From Hydra vulgaris (Eukaryota > Cnidaria > Hydrozoa > Anthoathecata > Hydridae): 64,000 nucleotides of DNA. The notes under the pieces are model-generated. The model was given only the letters and a program-made list of their open reading frames with translations. It was not told where the DNA came from and did not search any database. Of this stretch, positions 1-64,000 are shown piece by piece. Position numbers and translations under genes: made by a program. The stretch lies in the NCBI RefSeq assembly GCF_038396675.1, contig NC_088932.1, forward strand, positions 21,950,001 to 22,014,000. Direction: 5' to 3'. The number at the start of each line of letters is the position of its first letter. Position 1 is the stretch's first letter.

Positions 1-363
1 AAATAATGAATAGTCATTGTCAAATCTAAATAATGAATAGTCATTGTCAAATCTAAATAATGAATAGTCATTGTCAAATCTAAATAATGAATAGTCATTG
101 TCAAATCTAAATAATGAATAGTCATTGTCAAATCTAAATAATGAATAGTCATTGTCAAATCTAAATAATGAATAGTCATTGTCAAATCTAAATAATGAAT
201 AGTCATTGTCAAATCTAAATAATGAATAGTCATTGTCAAATCTAAATAATGAATAGTCATTGTCAAATCTAAATAATGAATAGTCAATGTCAAATCTAAA
301 TAATGAATAGTCATTGTCAAATCTAAATAATGAATAGTCAATGTCAAATCTAAATAATGAATA
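1..363. repeat. 27-bp tandem repeat array, about 13 copies
   Basis: A 27-bp unit (aaataatgaatagtcattg followed by tcaaatct) repeats almost without change from the first base of the window to about 363. A few copies carry t-to-a changes in the 'tcattg' part. The array is cut by the window edge, so its full length is unknown. There are no unique spacers, so it is a minisatellite and not a CRISPR array. Confidence 0.95.
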
Positions 364-639
364 GGCCTTAAGAATTGATTTTTAATTTTAATTAAATTTG
401 GTTTTTTTGAAATGAATTTATTCATAATGTCATGCTTATTTCTTCAAACATGACTGTTCAACAAATTTTTAGATTATTGAAATTTAAATCAAGATGTCAT
501 CTTAATGTCGAAAATGTAAAACTGATCCAAATTGTTTTTGCTACATATGTGGCTCATTTACAACTCCAAAGCAACTTTCAACATTCTCAGAGTTTAATAA
601 AAAGTATTAAAATAAATTTATGACAACATTAAGAAGATA

Positions 640-1215
640 TTAGAGAAGATCAATTACAACATGCATAAGTGAATCATCTGCTGTGATATCAAAGTAATGT
701 GTCTTCTGCTTGGCCAAAAGGGTGAACACACCAAATTTCCTTGTTTTCTTTGTTTGTAGGGTATTAGAACTAGAGTCACTGATCCAAAAGGGTTGGCCCT
801 AGATTAATGAACTTGTAGTAGGTCAACACAATATTCTTAATTCACCTTTAATAGAACACCAGAAAAGACTTTTTTAAATACCTGAACATTAAATTTCCAG
901 CAATCACAAGTGGAAAAATAAAAGCGGGAATATTCAATGGTCCCAAATTCATGAACCGCTTAAGAATGATAATTTTGTAACAAAAATGAAACCTGATGAA
1001 TTTGATGCATGGAGTTCCTTTGATTTTATTGTATCTAATTTTTTTGGTAACTGTAAATCTGTTAACTATGAAGATATGATTGAGAAGCTGCTTATTGGCT
1101 ATCGAAAACTTGGATGCAAATGACTGTAAAAACTTCCTTTACAGTCACAACATATTTTTCAGAAAATCTTGTAGCTATAAGCGAGAACAAGGTGAACTGA
1201 AAATGCCAGGCGCTA
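640..1215 (+). pseudogene. Decayed transposon-derived protein (unnamed family)
   Basis: Several frame-shifted stretches read like one old protein. Around 696-755 there is CLLLGQKGEHTKFPCFLC. Near 860-945 is FFKYLNIKFPAITSGKIKAG, followed by IFNGPKFMNRL. Around 985-1105 is DEFDAWSSFDFIVSNFFGN and then KSVNYEDMIEKLL. Near 1125-1205 is a 'LYSHNIFF...REQGE' tail. From memory this order of motifs belongs to an uncharacterised, transposon-associated protein found in many copies in hydrozoan and insect genomes; I cannot name a superfamily. Multiple stops and frameshifts show it is dead. It lies on the strand opposite to METTL3, between its last visible exon and the window edge. Confidence 0.5.
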
Positions 1216-1262
1216 TAAAGGTAGGAAAAACAAGTAACAACTTGTTATCTATATATGTTATA

Positions 1263-1360
<98 letters not shown>

Positions 1361-1512
1361 TATATATATATATACTATATATAACATATATATACTATAA
1401 CATATATATACTATAACATATATATACTATAACATATATATATACTATAACATATATATATATATATATACTATAACATATATATATACTATAACATATA
1501 TATAATATAAAT
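1263..1512. repeat. (TA)n microsatellite grading into a 'tatatatactataaca' tandem repeat
   Basis: Pure TA dinucleotides to about 1360 are followed by a higher-order repeat of about 17-20 bp built from TATATATACTATAACA. Translated Ile-Tyr runs here are artefacts. Confidence 0.95.
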
Positions 1513-2484
1513 GGCAGTTCGCATCTTTTACTTTATTAAACGTTTCAATAATTTGCGACAAAAAGCTAAACTTATCAACTAAGAAAAAAAAACAATCCTT
1601 AAAAAAAGAAACAAAATTGTAACAAAATATCAAGTTTAAATAAACTAGAAAATTGAATAATTAAAAAACGTAAATAAAAATATTTTTTTCTATATACAAC
1701 TTTTGTTTTCTTTCAAAAAAAGAATTTTGATATATAATTTGTTTTGATATGCAATTTATTCACGAATTTTATTAGTGCATATAACTAAGAAACTAATTTG
1801 CTATGTACGAACTACGAGGAATTTTAATAATATTTTTACGTTTTATTTTTTTTACGTTTATTCGTTTTGTACGTCTTTTCGCTTTTAAAAATGTTTTTGC
1901 TATAATAGGCGTTTTTTTCTCAATACTTATATCAATAATAGGAAAATAAAAAAATAAATTGTAATTTATTTGTAAAACATTTTTATTTGATTCAATTTAT
2001 CTGGTTAATAAACTTTGTAATGACGAAATAAGTTAAATAAAAGAAATAACACAGTTTCTTTAATAAATGTATTTACTGCATTTGATGCATGTCTGAAATA
2101 GTTTCTTTTATATTATCCAATTTCAAATAATTATATGAATTACTAGAGATAATGAACATAATGATTGTTCTGTTTTAAAAAAATTTATTTAAAAACTTAA
2201 AAAAAAGTTTTAAATAGGCTTCTAAACATTTCGTTAAAAAAGTTCAGTAAAGTAATGCACTAACCCACAAGCTTTTGGAGCATCGTCAATAACAATAGTT
2301 CATCAATAACAAAAGTTCATCAGAAAATAAACTATCAGGATTAAATGTACAATATGGATAATCCTACAAAAATGCAGACTATTTCAATGGGGGTATTGAA
2401 AACAACCAAATATTTTATATCTAAATATTAGTATTAATTACTTTTTATTTTTTTACATGAAAAACTTTTTTACATTACTTTTTT
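1513..2484. other. AT-rich spacer, no recognisable feature
   Basis: I see no conserved coding stretch, RNA gene or element end. It lies inside the METTL3 intron that follows the last visible exon (minus strand). Confidence 0.6.
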
Positions 2485-2640
2485 ACTTGTATCAATTTAG
2501 GTAGTGGAAAATAACAAACGTCAACTTGTATCAATTTAGGTAGTGGAAAATAACAAACGTCAACTTGTATCAATTTAGGTAGTGGAAAATAACAAACGTC
2601 AGCTTGTATCAATTTAGGTAGTGGAAAATAAAAAAACGTC
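2485..2640. repeat. 39-bp tandem repeat, four copies
   Basis: Copies start at 2485, 2524, 2563 and 2602 (acttgtatcaatttaggtag...). The fourth is slightly diverged (gcttg start, extra A residues near its end). Confidence 0.95.
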
Positions 2641-2963
2641 ATAAAAATAAGAAAACAAAAGCAGTTAAATATTTAGGTATTTATTTTTTGGACAACAATT
2701 TTCTTTTTTTAATATTCTATCTTTTTAGCTTATTTTATTGAGATTTTTTATTTCTTTTTAATTTTTATTTTATATTATCATTTTAGTCTTCGGTTCTTTT
2801 CTTCAAGTATTACTGTTTTATTCTCATTAGTTTTTTATAGCTTTATTTTTGCCGCAAATTCTTAAATGGTTTACTATATAAAAATGTGGTCAAGTTGTCA
2901 AAAAAAATTACTTTAAGCGTGGATGAACAAGGCGTGTGACTGCACGCGTTTCCCGGTAAGGCT

Positions 2964-3070
<107 letters not shown>

Positions 3071-3081
3071 TAGTATATTAC

Positions 3082-15981
<12,900 letters not shown>

Positions 15982-16157
15982 TTTAACAACTTTTTTTATA
16001 AAAGCAAACAAAACTTATTTAGAAACATACATATTATTTATATAACATAACATATACGTTGACTTATTGTTACAATTTAATAATGTTAAAATCTACATTC
16101 ATGGTTATTTTTTGAGTGCAAATCTAAATTTGTTAAAAAAAGATGAAATGTACATAC

Positions 16158-16413
<256 letters not shown>

Positions 16414-17657
16414 ATGTAATTTACAAATGCATTCATATTCCTTACTGACTACTTTTCAGGTAAATTAATCTCAGTATAAATTAGTCGTGAAAATAAAAAG
16501 TTAATTGTAATTTGTTAGTTTAAGTTATTATTGTTTCTACCATTATTTCTTTAGTCTTTTTAAAAATGTTTACTAAAACTATCATTTTTTGAAATCATTA
16601 TTATTGTCAGTTTATGGAATCGGTTACATATAGAACTGTTGCTCTGGTAATGACATTAAACTAATTCAATATTAGATCAGGTTAAGAACTTTAGCCATTG
16701 TAAATTAACTCATCTAAAGAAAAAAAAAATCAGATTGTCAAAACCCCTCAATTTAATTGTGGGTGAGTGTTGGTGGAGCTCTCAAATCGTGGATAGCTAA
16801 CTAGTTTTGATATCAAAATAAAAATACTCAGCCCTGATTTCCAAAACAGGATTCCGGTTATAAAAAATTGGTTCAACTCTTCTATAATGCTATATATAAA
16901 AAAATACAGTCTCTTTTTTTGGCATCAACAGAAACATACCTTTAGTGCGGTATATAAAAACATCTGAGAAATTTGTTACAAATGTTTTGTTTTGAAATAC
17001 AACTTTTTATTCTAAAGTTTTTGTGTTGCGACATTGGATTAAAAAAAGAAATTAAAAATCCATTAAGGATTAGCAAAAAGAGTAAATCACACCTAAAGAC
17101 ACTTGGATTGTTATTATTAATGAATTTAAACTGATGCACCAAATATCAATAAAACTATAACGCTATGGTAAGTCAAGCATTTATGATACTACACTGAGAA
17201 ATAAGTGTTTAACTTATTTCTCAGCATAGCACCAGTCAAGTCCTTGTTTTTAAGTAACTTTGTTAAGAGATTAAAATTTCTGTACATTTTGAAAAACTTA
17301 ATTATAAATCTATAATATAATAATTCTTTGTTAAACTTAAAAAAAAACAATGTTTATATTTTTTATTATGTTTATGTTTATATATTATATTTTCTCATCA
17401 TTCAAACATTTCTATAAAATATATTTTCTTTAAGTTTTTATAAATCAATAAGTATGAAAATTTAAATCCAGAATAAAAAACTTTAAAATAAAAAAACTTA
17501 ATAAAAGTTGAAATAAGTATGAACATATGTAACTTAAATAATACTCACATATTTTCGTATTTATCCATTGCTCATTTAAATACAATATTTTTGAACTTTC
17601 AAAAAAAAAATTTCTTATTTTTATAATAAAATATTGTTTGTGTTGATTTTTTTTGTA
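16414..17657. other. Intergenic spacer TASP1-METTL3, no gene seen
   Basis: AT-rich. A short palindrome (ctgagaaataagt/acttatttctcag) lies at about 17193-17223. It should hold the METTL3 promoter or the inter-gene region of an operon; I cannot tell which. Confidence 0.5.
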
Positions 17658-17671
17658 TTTATTTGTTTATT
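17658..17671 (-). promoter_or_regulatory. Candidate TASP1 polyadenylation signals
   Basis: Two overlapping-range AATAAA hexamers on the minus strand (17663-17658 and 17671-17666), about 100 nt beyond the TASP1 stop codon, at a normal distance for a 3' UTR. Confidence 0.5.
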
Positions 17672-17769
17672 TCCATTGTATATTAAATTTTTATAACTGA
17701 TATTGTATGCTGACACAAAGTGAAATAAAAAGACTATTAATTTAATATCATTTGTTTGTTTTCTTCTAA

Positions 17770-18885
17770 TTAAAGTTTCAATAAAAAACCCTGAGAAACT
17801 GGTCCCTTTGTTTTAAGATTATCTAATCTTGACATTACAACTTGAGGTTTTTTCATTTCACCAGTTATAAAAGCAACACAAAATGAATCTGTGGTGTGAG
17901 CAATATGAAAGTCAACAAAACAATCACTATCTTCGTTAACAAATTTAGCAACCAGCAACCCACAAAGACGCAACTGTGAACTGCTTATATATTGAGAATG
18001 AACAAATTCATTAAGAAGATAACTGTTAAAATTTAAAATCTCATTATTTGCAGAGTAATCTGCAGCGCTCTTTGCCAAATTAGTTTGTGTAAGTAATTCA
18101 CCACAACCTGATGTACAACTTGCAACTTTTAAACAAGGAGAATATTGAAATGCCCAACAACTTGCACCATATTGTCCTGTGTGACCAAGTCTACCTGGTG
18201 GTTTAAAAGCTATACCACCACTTGAAACAGCTGATGCCATTTCACCATAAACATCAATACATAAAACACCTACAGTATCTAACCTTTCGCTCTCTTTCTC
18301 ATGAAGATCTTTTCGATTTTCAGTTACAGAGTCTTCAGAGTGCAAGTCTCCTGTATCTTTTGAACCCAACAATTTTTGTACATTTTTTTGGTAACTTAAA
18401 AAATCTTCCCAGGCTTTCATAGATCTCAAACTTTTGTTTTTAATCAACTTCATACCCAACTCTACTGCTTTTAACTTGGTTCCCTTTCCAGACCAAATCA
18501 TTGGTGGACTGAGTCCTAAATTGTGCTCATCAGATTGATTACATAACAACCTTTTTGCTAACATTATCGGATTCTTTAAATCTTTAACACATACAACAGC
18601 TGAAAACCTTTTTGATTTACTTTCCATAATACTGGCTTCACATTCTATACTTCCATCTTGACAAATATTTGAACCAAAACCAGCATTTGTAAGATCACTG
18701 TCTTCGAGAAAACAACACACTTTCTCAACGATATCAATACAGGTGCTTCCTTCTTTCAACAGCTTATTTCCAAGCATACATGCATTTTTACAAAGATTAA
18801 TGTAAAGAGTCTCTTTATTTATGCTATGATAACCAGCACCAATATGCAAGCAAACAAAACCACTGCAACTATTACGTTGTGTCAT
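17770..18885 (-). CDS. TASP1: Taspase-1 (threonine aspartase 1), intronless
   Basis: TASP1 is an Ntn-hydrolase that cleaves nuclear regulators (MLL/KMT2A, TFIIA alpha-beta) after Asp. The 371-residue ORF covers the family from GFVCLHIGAGYHS (residues 9-21; human HAGAGYHS) through LTNAGFGS (65-72) and IECEASIM (80-87) to the autocleavage site. That site is RLDTVGVLCID, with D203 before the catalytic nucleophile T204. AVSSGGIAFKPPGR (219-232) and the glycine-rich CTSGCGE (257-263) follow. The linker before the site (about 150-200) is polar and variable, as in the family. All catalytic landmarks are present, so it should mature to alpha and beta chains. The human protein is 420 residues with a longer N-terminus. 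It is a single exon although its neighbours have 4-11 exons, which suggests intron loss or retroposition. A TTTAG at 16-20 nt upstream of the ATG could be a weak trans-splice acceptor. Confidence 0.97.
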   Translation of the reverse strand: MTQRNSCSGFVCLHIGAGYHSINKETLYINLCKNACMLGNKLLKEGSTCIDIVEKVCCFLEDSDLTNAGFGSNICQDGSIECEASIMESKSKRFSAVVCVKDLKNPIMLAKRLLCNQSDEHNLGLSPPMIWSGKGTKLKAVELGMKLIKNKSLRSMKAWEDFLSYQKNVQKLLGSKDTGDLHSEDSVTENRKDLHEKESERLDTVGVLCIDVYGEMASAVSSGGIAFKPPGRLGHTGQYGASCWAFQYSPCLKVASCTSGCGELLTQTNLAKSAADYSANNEILNFNSYLLNEFVHSQYISSSQLRLCGLLVAKFVNEDSDCFVDFHIAHTTDSFCVAFITGEMKKPQVVMSRLDNLKTKGPVSQGFLLKL

Positions 18886-20485
18886 TTAACTTTTAGACTA
18901 AACTTTTACAAATTCAAAAAAAAAAAAGGAGAAATAAGAATACATATTTGTGTATTTCTAATTCAAGATTATTTTCTTAAAAAAATAAAAAATATTAGTA
19001 AACATTACAGGGGCAGTGATTGCTTTTTGAACAAGAAATCTAGTGATAGTACCCCACCAACTTTAATGGGGTTTGGGTTTCATAAAACAGTAAGATGTTT
19101 TTTGAAACAACATTTGAAAAAATGTTTGCTCCTACCCTTAAAGTTTGTTTTGTGAAATAAAATGATACTAATAAAATGATACCAAAAATTATCTGGTAAA
19201 AACTATTATCAGCAGCAGTTCAAGACCCTTAAACATTTTTTAAACTTTAAAATAAACATTTGAGATAAGTTTAAAATAAAATCATTAAAGATAAAAAATT
19301 CTTCTAAAGCATGTTATATTGTATCATATATGTCATATGTAAAAAAAATTTCATGCCATAAAAATATCTAGTTTGTACATGCTCTTTAATATCTAGATTG
19401 TACTTAGTCCCCCAGATGAAAAGTGTAAGTGATGGCTATTTCAGTAAAAGTGACATTTTATGCACAACTAAATCCACATTTATTGGTATATTTTTACAAT
19501 AAAACTCTGGAAAAAATATTAACAAATAGAAGACTTTACATTTATTTATTTATATCTATCTATATGTATATCAAGCCTTCTCAGGAGATGCAAGCGGTTG
19601 AACGCCTTATATGACCGAGCATATAGTATTTTGTTTTGACAACTTGGCAACGGCTCCTAGCATGTTTTAAGTTAAAAAATGTGCTCAATAAACATATGCA
19701 AACTTAATCTAAAATTACTGGAAAATGGAAACAAAAACTAAAAAACTAAATACAAAACTTAATGACAAAAATCTTAATGAATGATAAAATGAATGAAAAA
19801 TAAACCAGAAAAAATAAAAGCATTAAATTAATATATATTTTTTTTTATTTAAAAGTGACTCACTTCAAAGAACTAAAAAAAAATCAAACTTTCAAAGTTA
19901 TTTAATCCAAGCTTTATTTATATACTCAATTAAAAATCTACTTTTTTCATTTAATATAAACTTTCAAACCTGACTGATGACATCAGACTAAATTAGCCAT
20001 CTGTGGGGGCTTCTGTACATATATGTACATATATATGACTGTACAGTATTGACTGAGGATATATAATCTACTGAGCATATCAATCTAATTAACTGAGCAT
20101 ATACAATCTATATATAAAGGAAAATTGTTAAATTAAAAAAATAAATAATGATTTTTTCTTTTTAGATTATTCTTTTTTTTTTTCTATGAATCTTTTTAAT
20201 ATATTTTATATTATATATATAAAAGATAAGGAAACAGAGTTGTGTTGAAGCAGATTTTTCTTTAAAATGTTGTTTTAAGAAACATCGGAATATATAATAA
20301 AACTATTTACCTTATATTTTACTATCAAAAACATAGTTAATTTTTATCTTTCTTTGTTAACTAAAAAAACCTTGTATATATTTAGGATTTTCATTCTTTA
20401 TTTTAGTATATAACTTAGTAATATACTTCTATTATCAAATAATAGATTTACTTATCATACAGCAACTTGCTTGAATTTATACATT
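18886..20485. other. Intergenic spacer CCDC124-TASP1, nothing recognised
   Basis: A short GC-richer piece at about 19570-19665 (caagccttctcaggagatgc...) resembles a transposon end in style but has no partner that I could find. A possible AATAAA for CCDC124 (minus) lies at 20491-20486, about 52 nt beyond its stop. Confidence 0.5.
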
Positions 20486-20542
20486 TTTATTTTACTTTGA
20501 AAAGCTAGTGTTAACAAAAGTTCTATAGTTACACTTTTTATC

Positions 20543-27794
<7,252 letters not shown>

Positions 27795-28524
27795 ATCAAA
27801 CGCCAGAAACTTTAAATGCAATTTTAATCGTTTATCTAATATTCTTTTATCTAATAAATTTTATCTTACTAATATTTCACAATATTTTTTTTTATTACCT
27901 GCAATTTTTTTTAATACCTGCAATTTACAAATGTTAAAAGTATGTTAAAAGTATATAAACGGAAGTAGTGAAATTTAAAAGATTTTCATAGAAAAAATAT
28001 ATAGTCAATATAAATATCATAGTCAATCAAACCAAAATAATTACTAAGAAACAAAATAATTGTTTGGAAACAAAAGAATTTAGATCAACATCAAATTTTT
28101 AAAACTTTAAAAAAAGGAAATACAAAAATAAGCTCATTTTTTTGACACACTATTTCCAAAACATTTAACAAGAAAAACACAAAAATTTAATAAACTCGCT
28201 ACATAAATCAAAAAAATAAAAAATTAACAAGAAAAACACAAAAGTTTAATACACAACATAACTGAAAAAAAAAATTATCAAGAAGAAAAACACAAAACTT
28301 GAATTCACTACATATTTAAAAAAATTTTAAACGTGCAATTAAAATTACATCCCCAATAAAATATAATAGAAAAAATTATTAAAACTTTTAAATTTTTTTA
28401 ACAAAAAAAATAAATAAATAAAAAATATTATTAAAAGTTCTTTTGTTTCAACAGACATTTAAAGGAAAAAAAAAATTAAACATTTTTACAAACAAGAAAA
28501 TTTTAATGTGCAAAATGTTAACTT
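27795..28524. other. Endophilin-CCDC124 intergenic gap
   Basis: 730 bp of AT-rich sequence holding the endophilin 3' UTR and the CCDC124 5' region. A duplicated ttgcaggta motif lies on the minus strand at about 27899-27925 and could act as a splice donor or acceptor. No gene is seen. The gap is short for a gene-poor AT-rich genome. Confidence 0.5.
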
Positions 28525-62836
<34,312 letters not shown>

Positions 62837-62851
62837 GTTTCAATTTTAATT

Positions 62852-62853
62852 CT
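62852..62853 (-). promoter_or_regulatory. 3' splice site just upstream of the endophilin start codon
   Basis: TTTTCTTTTAG| on the minus strand ends at 62852, leaving a 15-nt leader before the ATG. It fits either a spliced-leader trans-splice site (known in Hydra) or the end of a 5' UTR intron. Confidence 0.5.
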
Positions 62854-63111
62854 AAAAGAAAATATTGTCTCATAATTTTAATTAAAAAAGTATTTTACTA
62901 ATATTTAATTACTTTAATACATAAATAATACATACTAGATAAATGCTATAAGATTGTCAATGTTTTAATACATATATTCTAGAACTACTTGTTTATATAT
63001 GCACTGTAATATATTCAAATTCAAACTGTCAGTCAACCTTCTCAGTACCAGTCACCCGCTATGTGGGTTATGATATTTTTTAGTAAACGCTAAAAACAGC
63101 ATTTAATCTCA

Positions 63112-63166
63112 TAAGTAAGGCTTAAAAAAGATTTTTTTTTTTTAATCTTTTTTAAGGCTTAGTTAA
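63112..63166. repeat. Small inverted repeat (ttaaaaaagatt/aatcttttttaa)
   Basis: Arms of 12 bp or more flank a T run, upstream of endophilin exon 1. Confidence 0.75.
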
Positions 63167-63202
63167 AAAAGACTTTTAAAAAAATAGTTTGGTGGTCATT
63201 TT

Positions 63203-63446
63203 TCTGACAAACAAAACAAGGACTCATTTGTGAAATTCTGACAAACAAAACAAGGACTCATTTGTGAAATTCTGACAAACAAAACAAGGACTCATTTGTG
63301 AAATTCTGACAAACAAAACAAGGACTCATTTGTGAAATTCTGACAAACAAAACAAGGACTCATTTGTGAAATTCTGACAAACAAAACAAGGACTCATTTG
63401 TGAAATTCTGACAAACAAAACAAGGACTCATTTGTGAAATTCTGAC
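63203..63446. repeat. 34-bp tandem array, seven identical copies, upstream of endophilin
   Basis: Unit tctgacaaacaaaacaagga followed by ctcatttgtgaaat. All copies are virtually identical. It ends ~370 bp upstream of the endophilin ATG, in the probable 5' flank or leader-intron region. Confidence 0.95.
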
Positions 63447-64000
63447 TCTATTGAAAAGCTATAAAATATTTTTTATTCAATCGATGATAACATTTCACTT
63501 ACAATCATTTTACTCTATTTTGTCTGGTAAGGAAAGAGTTAAAACCGAAATAATAATTAATAGCGAAATTTAAAAAAAAATAAAAAAAATAATTATTTAA
63601 TATAATTTTTTTTTTATCAAAAAACATGTTAATATTGACTTTTTTCATTTTTAGTTAAAAAAAACATAGCTTTTATGCAATAAAATGAACATATTTAGGG
63701 GGTAGGAACAGATTTTTTTTTCAAAAATCTTGCTATTTAGTTATTCTTAGTAATTCTAAATTAAGTGGTTCTTGCTTTTTGTAATAAAGGATTTATAATT
63801 ATTTATCATTATATCATTATTAAAATCATTTAAAAATAATTTTATTGTAATAAAAAATGTAAAAATCATGAAAATTCATTAAAAGTTACAGCAATTAAGC
63901 AACCATTCTGTCAGAATTAGTACACTGGACAATTTTCTTCAATTTAATTTGGTTATTTTATAAAAATATTGAATAATAGTCAATATTTTTATAAAATAAT
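63447..64000. other. AT-rich 5' flank, nothing recognised
   Basis: No gene or element ends seen before the window edge. Confidence 0.5.

Noticed and set aside
1..363. CRISPR array
   Set aside because: Direct repeats are contiguous without unique spacers, in a eukaryotic context. The same applies to 63203-63446.
1445..1633. Minus-strand VDKFSFLSQIIETFNK stretch as the next METTL3 exon
   Set aside because: The acceptor is fair, but the required phase 0 gives a stop after 16 codons. The residues beyond VDKF do not follow the METTL3 family.
18826..19155. 109-codon plus-strand ORF overlapping the TASP1 start
   Set aside because: It is low complexity, antisense to TASP1 at one end, with no recognisable domain.
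27795..27821. Upstream ATG (MHLKFLAFD) as the CCDC124 start
   Set aside because: The family starts at MPKK and the extra residues show no conservation; 27794 is preferred.

Overview
The window looks like a nuclear segment of a cnidarian genome, most probably Hydra. It is extremely AT-rich, with very long (TA)n arrays. Its host genes are intron-rich with GT-AG introns, and it carries a dense mix of Penelope-like elements, LINEs, hydrozoan-type DNA transposons, tRNA-derived SINEs and short foldback (MITE-like) elements. The species call is an inference from this style, not a database match.

Four conserved host genes lie head-to-tail on the minus strand. From the high-coordinate end they are: (1) endophilin-A (SH3GL family), 62836 down to 28525, resolved into 11 exons that join into one 359-codon frame with BAR and SH3 domains; (2) CCDC124, 27794 down to 20543, four exons, 227 codons; (3) TASP1 (taspase-1 protease), 18885 down to 17770, one uninterrupted exon; (4) the N-terminal half of METTL3 (m6A methyltransferase), 15981 down to 3082, nine exons and 214 codons, with the catalytic half beyond the left edge. 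They act in endocytic membrane bending, ribosome association, nuclear proteolysis and mRNA methylation, so no shared pathway is obvious. The same-strand order, and a good 3' splice site 15 nt upstream of the endophilin ATG, fit the spliced-leader trans-splicing and operon-like clusters known in Hydra, but this is not proven here.

Most of the rest is mobile DNA inside introns. METTL3 intron 2 holds a decayed transposase, a DD37D mariner remnant, two MITEs separated by (TA)n, a LINE and a 1-kb TIR element. CCDC124 intron 3 and neighbouring sequence hold a Penelope-like element with ~255-bp inverted terminal repeats, each carrying a well-formed hammerhead ribozyme. Endophilin introns hold two related large transposases, several Penelope-like fragments (two with degenerate hammerheads), head-to-head LINEs, a Helitron helicase fragment, SINEs and an LTR-retrotransposon fragment. 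A striking pattern is that at least seven separate elements are bracketed on both sides by the same microsatellite.

Two host splice sites have been copied by local tandem duplication: the CCDC124 exon 2 donor (six ~24-bp repeats) and the endophilin exon 9 acceptor (two copies, the upstream one leading straight into a stop codon). Splice junctions were inferred by eye from GT/AG signals, reading phase and family conservation, without transcripts.
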